From: Flectonema sp. DT1601
Taxonomy: Eukaryota > Euglenozoa > Diplonemea > Diplonemida > Diplonemidae
DNA length: 64,000 nucleotides
Assembly (NCBI GenBank): GCA_964019425.1
Contig: OZ025805.1
Span: forward strand, 344,501 to 408,500
Direction: 5' to 3'
In this document: positions 41,556-51,355 of the stretch, in pieces
How positions within the stretch are numbered: the first letter of the stretch is position 1
How the letters are laid out: each line of letters opens with the position of its first letter
The notes under the pieces: model-generated
What the model saw: the letters and a program-made list of their open reading frames with translations, nothing else
Database searches by the model: none
What the model was told of the DNA's origin: nothing
Program-made: the position numbers and the translations under genes

Positions 41556-42201
41556 TTTAAAAAATGACAATGCAAGTTTTTGTGACGTGTCCTGATTGGG
41601 GACTCCCCGCAGTGACAGTGACGGCTGCTGCTGATTCAGTTGTGAACGACGTGTTGACGGCGGCGGCTGGGGAGTGGGATGTGGATCCGGATGAAGTTGA
41701 ACTCTCGTTTGCTGGTGATACCCTTTGTGAAACTGATCGGCTGGCAGATCATGGAGTGGTTGCAGACAGCGAGTTGGAAATGTGGAAGAAGCAGTTTAGG
41801 ATATTCGGTAAAAGCTGGTTTGTTGATGATGCAAAACGGGAAAAGCTGCTTCTTTGGATGAGAGATCACATTGCGGAGTATTTATGTCTGGACACTGCCA
41901 CATTCACAGAAGATGGTTGCCTCACTGTTGACGGTGACCTGCTTCCTTCAGATGCCGAACAGGTTGCTTTCCGCAATTCAAATTCCAACAGCACAGCCAT
42001 GTCATCAGTTAACACTATTGGAGATGGATTCTTGTCTTCCTGTTCACAAATTACTTCTCTTGACTTATCATGTCTTTGTAGTGTCACTACTATTGGACAT
42101 AGATTCTTATATTTCTGTTCAGAAATCACTTCTGTAAACCTTTCAGGTCTTAGTAGTGTCACTACTATTGGAGATAAATTCTTATATTATTGTTCAAGGA
42201 T

Positions 42202-42561
42202 CGAAGTTATTATTATTTTTAAAACAGCGACGCGGATGTAAATTATTTGAGACAGAGGCTATCTGGAGTTCTACATTTTATATTTTACTCTAACTTCTGA
42301 CTTCTTGAGGAAAATAAATACATGAAGTAGAAATGTAAGGAAGTACAGTATTGATGTATGTGTTTGAACTGTTCAATAATCAGAAAGACTCACAAGCAGC
42401 GATTCGTACTTCTGTTTTTCGTTTGAAATCAATGAATAATGTAATGGCCTTCCGACGCCACCTGGACCGCAACTCGTTCACAGTGCCCTACCCGGTTCTC
42501 CACCGGACCGTCTGAGCGACGGGATCCATGGGATTCAAACCCCTAAACACTGGTTAATCTA
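42202..42561 (+). mobile_element. Chimeric retrocopy: LRR leader plus short-element tail
   Basis: Bases 42202-42443 are a piece of the LRR-gene leader (from CGAAGTTATTATTATTTTTA to AATAATGTAA). Bases 42444-42561 are the last roughly 120 bp of the short element (TGGCCTTCCGACGCCACCTG to CTGGTTAATC). The insertion is bounded by the repeat ATTGTTCAAGGAT (42189-42201 and 42562-42574). The left junction shares GATC between target (AAGGATC) and leader (CAGATCG). A target-primed reverse transcription that started on short-element RNA and switched to leader RNA explains this best. Confidence 0.75.
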
Positions 42562-42654
42562 ATTGTTCAAGGATTACTTCTCTTGACCTTTCAGGTCTTA
42601 GTAGTGTCACTGTTATTGGAGATTGCTTCTTGTGTTGCTGTAAACAAATCACTA

Positions 42655-42727
42655 GGGTAACGAAACTCGGACAGCGCGCCTCCTCGTGGTGTTGCCTGGA
42701 TGCACCTTGTGTGTAACTAGAGTGCTG
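42655..42727 (+). ncRNA. HDV-like ribozyme of element S3
   Basis: P1 is GGGTAAC with GTTGCCT (one T-G wobble), P2 CAGCGC with GTGCTG, P3 GCC/GGT with loop TCCTCGT, and the J4/2 strand AACTAGA. All helices are intact in this copy. Confidence 0.72.
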
Positions 42728-43334
42728 ACGTATTGTTGTTGTTGCTGTGTATTCTTTTACCCCCGTTTTATTTTCCGGTAGCCTAACCTTTAAAAAAAAA
42801 GGACAACATAGCAGAAGGTCAGGTGATCCGGCCCGGGATACTCAGGCACCCAGAGCTCACAGGGGCCACCGGGTTTTTATTTTTTCCTTAGTGGCATGAT
42901 TTCCCTTTACCCCCATTTCCTTCAAACTTCCCCCGTTTAGTCTTTTCACGCATGGGGGGATTATAAGTTCAGGTCGCCTGAAATGTATTAACAGTATCAG
43001 CCCCGCGAGTTACTCGGGAAGCTCCCATGCAATGTGTGGAGAAAGAGGCCATCCCTCCCCCTACCTCTCTGCTTTACTACGTCGTTTTTTGTGTGTGGCA
43101 TTTCTTTTCTTTTCAATCCTGTTCTTTCACACGCGGTTGTTCGAGCGGTTGTGAACCACCTTGGGTCTCTTACGGTCTCCAAGCTACTGTTGTGCGAAGA
43201 AACAAATCTGTTGGTGCGGTGGCCTTCCGACGCCACCTGGACCGAAACTCGTTCACAGTGCCCTACCCGGTTCTCCACCGGACCGCCTGAGCGACGGGAT
43301 CCATGGGATTCAAACCCCTAAACACTGGTTAATT
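42655..43334 (+). mobile_element. Short non-autonomous element S3
   Basis: This 680-bp copy is flanked by a perfect 20-bp duplication TTGCTGTAAACAAATCACTA (42635-42654 and 43335-43354). It carries the same 5' ribozyme and 3' end as S1 and S2, but lacks a short run near 43110 present in S1 (TTATATTCTTTTC), which shifts the 100-codon ORF. That argues against the ORF being functional. Confidence 0.88.
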
Positions 43335-43578
43335 TTGCTGTAAACAAATCACTATTCTAGACCTTTCTAGTCTCCATAGTGTCACCACAATTGGTCATGG
43401 TTTCTTGTATTCCTGTTCACAAATTACTTTTCTTGACCTTTCAGGTCTTACTAGTGTCACCGCTATTGGTGATCGCTTTATCAGTAAATGCGACTCTCTT
43501 GAATCTGTCCAGCTTCCTGAAAGTAATAGCGCTCTCTTTGAGGAGTCTGTGAAAGCAGCGATTGATCATTCAGGATAA

Positions 43579-45270
43579 AGTGTGAATTGATTCTTAAAAT
43601 TTTGTTTTTTTTAGTGATTTTTGTTTTATGGGAAAATAGTTTGCGAAATCGCCAACTCCCTACAAAAAAAAGTTGTCCACCAGGACTCGAACTTGACCCA
43701 AAATTTTGGCTTGCGGCGGGTTTTTTGTTTTTTAGCCTACCAAGCTGGGAAGAGTGCAAGGGGGGGCTTGCGTTATAGGTGGGAGGTTTACCAACAATGA
43801 AATACCACTACTCTTATCGTTGCTTATCCAATGATGGGGGAGCGGCAGCTGCCTCTTCGGAGGTTAGGGTCCTTTCGGACTCGTGGCTTTGACGATAAAA
43901 AACCCATTTTTATTCTCCTTTTTTTTCTTGTTTGAAAAATAAAACAACGAAATGTAATTTTTTTAATGCATACGAAATTTAGTCGCATGTATTTTAAGTC
44001 AGAGTTCGAACCTGGACATGTTTTAACAGGTCCGGCGCAGTTATGACCCTTAAACTGACTGTCATCTTGCCTGATCCCTTTGGTTTTCATTTCTTGCTGA
44101 GTGATATGGCTATGTGCTGCCCAAATCTTTTGTGGTACATTCCTAAAGCTTTTCGGTAAGCCCACAGTACAATTATAATGCTTTGGACAACTGGGGGTGA
44201 ACGATCCTCGGTACTGTTCCGGGGTTTTCTATCGTCTTTCGTGGAGTGTGGGCATATGGCACATGTGGTCGTATTATAAAGAAAGATGTATATGAAAGAA
44301 AGAAGTTTTTTTATTTTTTTCACCTTCCCCCCACTCCCGGATCATTTCTCTTTTATTTTCTTTAGTTGTTTACAACCTGTTAGCCTCTGGGCAAGGTGGA
44401 AGCTGGAAGTCGATCACTTCCAGCCAATACTATGAAACTACAATCTTCGCGATTGGGTCCTTACTGATGCGGGCTGCCCACCCCTCGTAGTCATCAGTTT
44501 GTATTTTGCTAACTAAACTAAACTAACTACAAGAGACCTGTTGTTAAGACATTCTCCCTCAAGCATCCACAGCACATGTTCAGAATTTGTCATCGCGAAG
44601 CGCTGACAAACATTATGAAGCGTTCTGGAAGCTAGCCATCTGTAAATATTGTAAAGGAGACGGAAAAAGATTTAAAAAAAAAAATATTATGAACTCGTAA
44701 ACCGGAACTAAAAATAAAAATAAAATAATATGTCACCACAAACACACTTGAACCATCTAAACAACGGGAACAGAACAAAACAAACCAAATCACATAATTA
44801 ACAAAAAAAAATGATAAAAAGTGCAAAAAAAAAAAAATGAAAAGAAAGTAATCAGCTTCAAACTAGTGCTAAAATTCCCAGCAACTTGCGTTGGGCGCCT
44901 CCACACCTTCGCTCATGTTGATACTATAAAGGTGTGTGTGCTGATGGCCTCAGTCTTCAAAAAAGATAAAATATGTTAGATCACCACATTGATTAAAAAA
45001 AAAATACTCAAAACTAACTGAGTCAAGACGTAGGGAGTGAGACACTAAGAAGTTCCTTCCTCAATGTTAGATTATTAAACAGAGCAAAGCAAACTAATAT
45101 CGAAAGCACAATCACATGACCTACAACAATAACGTTGTGTTCTTTTTTTTGATACGATTCAATAATTTATACTTCTCTTTCGAAATAGCATGATCGACAT
45201 GGGACGGATCTTTTTTTGCGTAATCAATAAAAGAATAACAATATAAGGGAAGTTGAACTGACAGTAATCT
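43579..45270. other. Non-coding stretch between gene H and SPAG16
   Basis: No gene is recognised. It contains a tRNA-like B-box fragment on the minus strand near 43685, a perfect 9-bp-stem hairpin at 44402-44424, CTAAA repeats near 44515 and A/T runs that become more frequent from 44660. The 113-codon minus-strand frame (43824-44165) has no recognisable content. Confidence 0.5.
44402..44424. repeat. Short perfect hairpin
   Basis: GCTGGAAGT, a 5-nt loop CGATC, and ACTTCCAGC form a perfect 9-bp stem in non-coding DNA. There is no T run after it, so there is no reason to call it a terminator. Confidence 0.7.
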
Positions 45271-45316
45271 TTTTTGTGTGATACTGCTTTTTTGTATCAT
45301 TGTTATCTTCCATTAT

Positions 45317-45354
<38 letters not shown>

Positions 45355-45375
45355 GAACAAAAAGTAATAACAATA

Positions 45376-47211
45376 ATGGAAGTAGCCACTGCTGCAGTAC
45401 AGTTACCGATACCCACAGGTGAAGGTGATGAGGGTAGTGGGTTAGATGAAATGTTCGACTTAGAAGACGACGATCCCGACGTGGAGGATGACGAATCGCT
45501 CAACCAAGCCTTAAAACTTCTCAAACATCAACAAGAACAAAACGCTCCTCCAGAAGTCCGACCGACAATCACAAGACAACCCGAAGTCGTTGATGATTTT
45601 ATAAGAAATTTTTTAATAAATTTTGGGTTGAAAGAAACTCTTGAAGTTTTTGAATCTGAATGGTTTGAGCATCGTGCAAAACAGCAACAAGAAGACTCTG
45701 GTGATGTGAATGACAACAATACACTTGATATAATAGTACCTGATGTTTACGTTCACAATTCACAACTCACTGAAACTGTTCAACAACTTTCTAGCGAGTT
45801 ACAGGATAGTAAAGATGTACTAAAAACTGTTACCCAACAATACGAATCTCTCCGAAAGCAACGAGACTATCACAAACTTAGACACAGCAGGGTAATCCAA
45901 GAAAAATCACAATTGCAAAAAGATTTAAAAAAACTGCTATCCCACAATAAAACGATGGAACCAATGTTGGCTGAATTGCGTACCAAACACGAAGCAATAA
46001 TGAAAGAACGCGTTTTAATTAGACTAGACAGAGATAAATTACATTTGAAAGTAAAATCAATGGAAGATACAATTAGCAAACTCGAAGGAACTCCGAAAGG
46101 AATAGCTGCGGCTCCTGCAACTTCTGAAAAGAAGAAAAAGAAAATTGGAGCGACATGGCCGAATGAGGATTCCTTTAAGGGAGGAAAACGAAATGCCCTA
46201 ACAAACAGCGTAGTAGGAATGGGTTGTAGAACAACGTTTAAGGGACACACAATGGCAGTGACTGGTATATCATGTCATCCAAAGAAAAGTGTCATCGCAA
46301 CCTCTTCTGATGATGGCTCATGGAAGGTCTGGGCTGTACCGACAGGTGATCAAATCATGTCTGGTGATGGTCACCGAGATTGGGTTTCTGACATCTCATT
46401 CAGTCCCAAATGCACTCATCTAGCAACATCATCTGGTGACACTACTGTAAAGTTATGGGATATTCTTAAAGCTGGATGCGTGCATACTTTTACTGATCAT
46501 ACGATGGGTGTTTGGTCAGTCGCTTGGCATGATCAAGGTGAGTTCTTAGGATCTTGTTCGTTGGATCACACAGTCAGGATATGGGACACGACGGTGGGTA
46601 AATCACGTCAGACATTAAGAGGACACGTCGATTCAGTAAATTCATTACAATTTCAGCCTAGTTCAAATAATCTCGTGACTGGTTCTGGTGACAAAACAGT
46701 CTCAATTTGGGATCCTCGTTCAGGATTCTGCGTCCACACATTCTATGGACATTCTAATGCTGTAAATCACGTCTGTTATTCACCTAAAGGAGACACGATA
46801 GCTTCTGTTGATGCTGATGGCATGGTGGTATGTGCACTGGTTTTGTTATGTAAGATGTCAAAAAAAAAAAAAAATGACTATGTTTCTGTGATGCATAGCA
46901 GCAGACAAAAGTTTTCCAAAAAAAAAAAAAAAAAAAAAAAACAGATTCTCTGGGATATGCGAAACGCTAAGGAACGTTGTAAAGAAAGTTGTGGTCCACA
47001 CCCAGCAAACAGTTGTGCATTTGAGGGAAGTGGGAAGAGTGTTGCGGTTGGATCAGATGACAGTTTAATTTACGTATTGAATGTCGATGAGACCTCGAAA
47101 ATATCCACACTACGAGGTCACGAAGATGCTGTCCAATCTGTTTCATTTGGAGCAGATAACGGATTTTTAATATCCGCCTCGTCCGATGGCACTTCTCGAT
47201 ACTGGTCATAG
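45376..47211 (+). CDS. SPAG16: SPAG16/PF20 axonemal central-pair WD40 protein
   Basis: The protein (572 aa once the intron is removed) matches the PF20/SPAG16 family, which builds the central pair bridge of motile 9+2 axonemes. It has an acidic N-terminus, a helical segment around NFLINFGLKETLEVFESEWF, a coiled coil (about residues 130-240, LRKQRDYHKLRHSRVIQEKS) and seven WD40 repeats at the C-terminus (TVKLWD, TVRIWD, TVSIWD, final RYWS). A T run ends in ACACAG at 45355, then 20 nt of A-rich leader, then ATG 45376; the longer frame upstream lies within the T run and is rejected. A 117-bp GT-AG intron (46828-46944) splits the sixth to seventh repeat; joining 46827 to 46945 gives DADGMV then ILWDMRN. 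Usual family length is about 600 aa. Confidence 0.93.
   Translation: MEVATAAVQLPIPTGEGDEGSGLDEMFDLEDDDPDVEDDESLNQALKLLKHQQEQNAPPEVRPTITRQPEVVDDFIRNFLINFGLKETLEVFESEWFEHRAKQQQEDSGDVNDNNTLDIIVPDVYVHNSQLTETVQQLSSELQDSKDVLKTVTQQYESLRKQRDYHKLRHSRVIQEKSQLQKDLKKLLSHNKTMEPMLAELRTKHEAIMKERVLIRLDRDKLHLKVKSMEDTISKLEGTPKGIAAAPATSEKKKKKIGATWPNEDSFKGGKRNALTNSVVGMGCRTTFKGHTMAVTGISCHPKKSVIATSSDDGSWKVWAVPTGDQIMSGDGHRDWVSDISFSPKCTHLATSSGDTTVKLWDILKAGCVHTFTDHTMGVWSVAWHDQGEFLGSCSLDHTVRIWDTTVGKSRQTLRGHVDSVNSLQFQPSSNNLVTGSGDKTVSIWDPRSGFCVHTFYGHSNAVNHVCYSPKGDTIASVDADGMVVCALVLLCKMSKKKKNDYVSVMHSSRQKFSKKKKKKKKQILWDMRNAKERCKESCGPHPANSCAFEGSGKSVAVGSDDSLIYVLNVDETSKISTLRGHEDAVQSVSFGADNGFLISASSDGTSRYWS
46828..46944 (+). 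other. Short cis-intron in SPAG16
   Basis: It starts GTATGTGC and ends AAAAACAG, with two long A runs inside. Its length is a multiple of three and it has no in-frame stop, so the unspliced mRNA would insert 39 mostly Lys-rich residues into a WD40 repeat. The WD40 match is restored exactly by removal. Confidence 0.85.
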
Positions 47212-47579
47212 AATTGTGTTCTATGACCAGGTTCTGGTTTTGACACTTTGTCGTCGTCTTCCGACAGCTGACAAGAATGTCAAAAAAAAAAAAAAAAAAA
47301 AAAAACGACAACAACAACAACAACAACAACAACAAACACCCTGTATATAGTATAAAAAGGTTTCTGATTTCTGTTATGTTTACATACAAAAAAAAAAAAA
47401 GAAAGTGACGCAAAAAAAAATATTAATTTTGTTTTCTTTTTAAATTAACAGGAGGTACACTTCACAATGACAACAACTGCTCTGCTGCAGTAGGCAGAGT
47501 GATATTTATATAATTGACGAAACGTAACATAGAATTAATTTTTAGTTTTTTATTTTCACTCTTAAAACAGGATCACTTC

Positions 47580-48963
47580 ATGGCGACCTCTCCTAGTTCC
47601 CCAAAAGGAGGGGGACAACAGGGAGATGGCCTTGATGGTTTAATCAGCCCTATGCTAGCCTCATCGGAGCCTCCAACTACTGCGGTCCAAGAAAGCAAAA
47701 AACCGACTACGAAGAAAGAAAATTTCGAATGGCAGAAGGTGTTGGGATACGGAAGTTATAGCAGGGTGGTCCTCGCGGTTCACAAGAAAACTCAAAAACG
47801 GTTCGCCGTGAAGGTCGTCAGCAAGATTCAAGTTGTAAATGAAAAAGCCCTACTAAACTGTGTAAAGAATGAAAGAGACATCCTAAAGCAATGTAACCAT
47901 CCCAACATAATAAAACTGATAGAAACCTTTCAATCACCAGTAGAGCTGTACTACGTTATGGAATACGCTGGCGGGGGTGAATTACTTCAATATATAAGAA
48001 ATGTTGGTCGCTTTGATGTGACAATATTAAGAATGGTCGCGGCAGAGTTGATCAACGGGTTAGAATACCTGCACAACAAGGGAATCGTTCACAGAGATTT
48101 AAAACCAGAAAATCTTTTATTGGATTCAAAAAATCACATCAAATTAGTTGATTTTGGAACAGCGTTTATGCAAACTGATAATAATCCAAAACCCCCTGTT
48201 CAGCAACCACAAAGAGAGTCAGCATCGGCTAAGGGTTCGATTTCACTTGCATCAGAAAGTGAAATACGAGGTCAGACTTTCTGCGGAACTTTTCAATACA
48301 TCTCACCAGAACTGTTGGATCAAGGCGTGACTACTATGGCATCAGACTTATGGGCATTTGGATGTATTCTGTATCAGATGGCTTCTGGTAGAAGACCCTT
48401 CGATGACGGAAGTGTGATGCAAATATTTGAAAAAATAAGATCACCTGAAAAAACATTAACCTACACTCCAGATTTTCCAATTGATGTAAAAGACTTAATT
48501 AAGGGTCTGTTGGTGTTGGACCCTCAACAGAGATTGGGAACGACCTCTATGGGTGGATATCAAGGTCTTAAGAACCATGTTCTCTTTCAAGGAATAGATT
48601 TTGTCGCCTTACCGACACAAGAACTAAGTTATCAGTGGAAACATTCAGCACCTCCTTGGGTGAGTGATAAGAAAGTAGCAAATTGCGGTAATTGCCAGGC
48701 TACATTCACATTCACTAACAGACGTCATCACTGTCGTAAGTGTGGATATATATTTTGCAATTCATGCAGCAGTAAGCAGTCAGCGATCCCTGGTTTATAT
48801 GAGGGGGTGAAGGTGTGTTTTTTTTTTGCTGGTTTTTGATTTTGACAAATATACAAATATACAAATGAAAAAAAAAAAAAAAAAAAAAAAAACACAGGTT
48901 CGGGTATGCAGAGTCTGCTTCAGCACATTAAAAAAAGCCCAATCACCTACAACTCAGGTGTGA
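47580..48963 (+). CDS. PDK1-type AGC kinase with C-terminal FYVE domain
   Basis: Residues about 45-355 are a complete Ser/Thr kinase of the PDK1 type: glycine loop GYGSYSRV, FAVKVV lysine, HRDLKPEN, DFG, and CGTFQYISPELL with SDLWAFGCILYQ; GGYQGLKNHVLF matches the PDK1 C-lobe. PDK1 phosphorylates the activation loop of AGC kinases. Where animal PDK1 has a PH domain, this protein has a FYVE zinc finger (WVSDKKVANCGNCQ, RRHHCRKCG, FCNSCSSKQ, CRVC), which would bind PI3P on endosomes. The last Cys pair is encoded after an 85-bp GT-AG intron (48813-48897); exon 2 is 48898-48963, total 432 aa. ATG 47580 follows an acceptor (AAAACAG, 47570) by 9 nt. Confidence 0.9.
48813..48897 (+). other. Short cis-intron in the PDK1-FYVE gene
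   Basis: It begins GTGTGTTTTT and ends AACACAG, with a long A run just before the acceptor. Splicing yields GVKVRVCRVCFSTL, completing the eight Cys of the FYVE finger; reading through gives a stop 25 nt in. The stop in exon 2 sits in CAG-GTGTGA, which itself resembles a donor, so a further 3' exon cannot be excluded. Confidence 0.83.
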
Positions 48964-49993
48964 GAAGTGAACTGATGACGATCTAGTCCTCATCTCATCT
49001 TTTTTTTTTTTTTTAATGAAATATTCTCAAATGCAAAACTACCCTGAGTAGGTGGATGTTATCTTTTGTTTTGGTCTGTCGAATCACACCTGATGTTGTA
49101 GCCTCATACTTGTATTTTAGTGTGTTATCTTTGTAGTTGGTTTTTTTTTTTTTTTTTTTTTTTTGTTGAAGCGCTTTCAAAAAAAAAAGACGTACGTCTC
49201 TTGTGATATTTAACACAGTCTGATTTATATATTGGTACACTTCAGCAAATTGCAAGTGGTTAGGGTTTGATTTTTTTTTTTTTTTTTTAAATTTTCAAAA
49301 CATTTTTCAAAGGAGGTATACGACCGAGAGTATCAGGGCGGGGGGGGCATATCATGTCGTCGGGTGAATGTTTTGTGGAATGCGCGCGTGGGTTCGCCAT
49401 CGAAGGCTCCCTCCCTTCCCCCATTTAAATTTTTTTTTTAAAAATATTTTTTCATATTAGTTCTTCTTCATTACTATGTGTCCCTTACTGCTTACTAACT
49501 GAAAACAATAATAATGTGGATGCATACCCATTCCACCTGTGCTGCCAAAAAAAATGTGTTTTTTTGTTTTATTGTTTTTTTTTTCCTTCAATTATAACGC
49601 CCTACGGTCACTTCTGGAAGCTTAATTAAGTTTTTTGATCCAATTTGTCTTTAAGGCTGCTGTCCCCAGACTGCTTTATTATTTTTTTTTTTTTTTATTT
49701 TTTGAAGAAAAAAAAAAAAAAAAAAAAAAGTAGCTGTAAAATCTACTTTTAGGTTGGATGTGAAGAGTGCTTTGACGAAGGAAAAACAAAACAAGAACAC
49801 AAAAAAAAATTGTTTCGTTAAACGCAGACAGAATCCTGTCGCACAGGGGGGAGGAGGGGGGTGATAATTCATAAACTTTATGACCATACTGTGGTCTTTA
49901 AGTGAATTGCGTGTTTTGTCCGCGTTACGTCGGTACAACGAAAAAAAAAAAAAAAAAAAAATGAGAGATTTTTTTTTTTTTTTTTTTTTTTTT
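48964..49993. other. Homopolymer-rich intergenic stretch
   Basis: It holds many A or T runs of 15-27 bases and G runs near 49340 and 49850. No gene is supported; the minus-strand frame at 49651-50031 is mostly poly-Lys/poly-Phe. Confidence 0.6.
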
Positions 49994-50340
49994 CCCCCTT
50001 TCTTCCTCAAAATAGTTTTCTTTTCTGACAAGTAGTTTTTATGGTAAGTGACACGTTTCAGTTATCTTTTTGAGGTACTATCAAAAAAACATTTAATATT
50101 TTCTTTATTGCAGAGACTTCGAAAAAGCAAAAAATGTTTTGTGTGTGTTCGTAAAGTTTCCGACTAACAGCGCCAATCCCTATTGCAAGTGATTCTTTAA
50201 CCCTCATTTATACTTCACCCCCCTCAGGATCAAAAGGCTCAATTATATTTTTTCCCCTTTCTTCCTCAAAATGGTTTTCTTTTCTGACAAGTACTTTTTA
50301 TGGTAAGTGACACGTTTCAGTTATCTTTTTGAGGTACTAT
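49994..50340 (+). repeat. Duplicated 88-bp segment with a splice-donor-like site
   Basis: Bases 49994-50081 and 50254-50340 are near-identical: CCCCTTTCTTCCTCAAAAT, TTTTCTTTTCTGACAAGTA, then TTTTTATG followed by GTAAGTGACACG and ATCTTTTTGAGG. Each copy has a perfect donor consensus (ATG-GTAAGT at 50044 and 50303) and an acceptor-like CAG about 70-80 nt later (50114ish and 50382). The second CAG is the acceptor just before the ATG of the next gene. Each could be a leader exon with an intron. Confidence 0.6.
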
Positions 50341-50396
50341 TAAAAAAAAAAAAAAAGCACTTCATACTTTCGTTATATGCAGAACAATAACACATA

Positions 50397-50942
50397 ATGA
50401 CATTCACTGGTGTGACCAGGGATATCATCGCTGAGGCTGGTGATGGTACCGAACCGTCAGAGGCATCAGCTGCGGCAATCTGTAGAGAAGTTAACAGATC
50501 TGAATTAGAGCTAAAACTACAACGTGAATGTGAGACTGCTTGTCGACACTTTATAAGAGCGTTGTCAATGCAGGGAAATGTTGAAAGAGGACGGGGTCTC
50601 GTTGAGGAACTCGGTAGTGTTATACTCAGTGTTCCAGACGTCAAGAGGAGAAAATATTATGAAGAGGCCGGGAGCGATGATCTAATAACACTTATTAGGG
50701 AGAGAGAGATCTCTTCGAAAAGGAATTCAAGACAGAAAACTAAACAAGACTCTTCCTCTTCTGGTATTAAATCTCTCAAAGAGTTGACGGAAATAGCTGG
50801 ACAAGTAGCAACTCTAAATAATGAAATAACAATTCTCACGTCGGCGATGAATAGTTCGACTGAAAAACTTCCCGTAAAGCTTAGCGTTGATAAGAGAAAA
50901 ACTGCCCTAACAACAATAATCAACAACTTGAGAGAGAAATAA
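50397..50942 (+). CDS. Unknown 181-aa Ser-rich helical protein
   Basis: The acceptor TTATATGCAG ends at 50382, 14 nt before the first ATG (50397). The protein has a helical N-terminal half (AAICREVNRSELELKLQREC, ETACRHFIRALSMQG), a basic Ser-rich middle (SSKRNSRQKTKQDSSSSG) and a C-terminal predicted coiled coil (LTEIAGQVATLNNEITILTS). There is no membrane segment and no family I recognise. Position within the one-strand host cluster, spacing and codon-like composition support a real gene. It ends with TAA at 50940-50942. Confidence 0.7.
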   Translation: MTFTGVTRDIIAEAGDGTEPSEASAAAICREVNRSELELKLQRECETACRHFIRALSMQGNVERGRGLVEELGSVILSVPDVKRRKYYEEAGSDDLITLIREREISSKRNSRQKTKQDSSSSGIKSLKELTEIAGQVATLNNEITILTSAMNSSTEKLPVKLSVDKRKTALTTIINNLREK

Positions 50943-50987
50943 CCATCTGTGATTTTGAGAATCCTTTTTATTTGGTGTCATCACTCC

Positions 50988-51079
50988 AGACTTCTACCAT
51001 ACTAAATGATGAAATACAGGTAGATTACTTTAAAAGGATAAATTAAGCATCAGATGTTGGTTCATTGTATCCTTAACAG
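50988..51079 (+). repeat. Intergenic repeat, copy c (partial)
   Basis: It matches parts of 18860-19070 and 52634-52802: GACTTCTACCATACTAAATG, ATTACTTTAAAAGG, TTAAGCATCA and TATCCTTAACAG. It lies between two host genes. Confidence 0.55.
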
Positions 51080-51355
51080 TTTTTTTTTTTTAAATGTTAA
51101 AACAAAAGTCAAAACGATTATTCTCTCCCCTCAGCAAGCTGAATGCGTAATAAAGAGATGTGTATGCAGCTAAGTTGAAGCCCTCTACCAGTCATATGCG
51201 GGTGATACCTATACAAACATTACCTTCGGTTAAGTGTATCATAACTAAGATTATTATTATTATTATTATTATTTTTTTTTTTTCCATAAGTGTTTTGAGA
51301 ATATTTCATCCCCGCAAAAGAAGGGGGAAGAAAAAAAAAAAAAAAAAAAAACAAT

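Larger units (their letters stand above)
41564..43578 (+). pseudogene. Ubiquitin-like/LRR gene H, split by two insertions
   Basis: The ATG at 41564 opens the ubiquitin-like domain and about three LRR units to 42201. A chimeric insertion (42202-42561) follows, then LRR sequence 42562-42654, element S3 (42655-43334) and the last LRR units to the stop at 43576-43578. The first frame ends inside the chimeric insertion at 42241. The 5' leader is also interrupted by the foldback element, so the gene carries three independent insertions. Confidence 0.85.

Noticed and set aside
43640-43730. Minus-strand tRNA gene (B-box-like AGTTCGAGTCC)
   Set aside because: There is no matching acceptor stem, the T stem has a mismatch and no anticodon arm can be drawn. 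At most it is a tRNA-derived fragment.
45274-45375. N-terminal extension of SPAG16 with a poly-Phe stretch
   Set aside because: It reads through the T tract and splice acceptor; the family start is the acidic segment after ATG 45376.
47514-47579. N-terminal extension of the PDK1-FYVE protein
   Set aside because: That frame lacks an ATG at its beginning and crosses the acceptor at 47570; ATG 47580 is the first after it.
49651-50031. 126-codon minus-strand ORF
   Set aside because: It is mostly poly-Lys and poly-Phe from A/T runs, with no recognisable segment.
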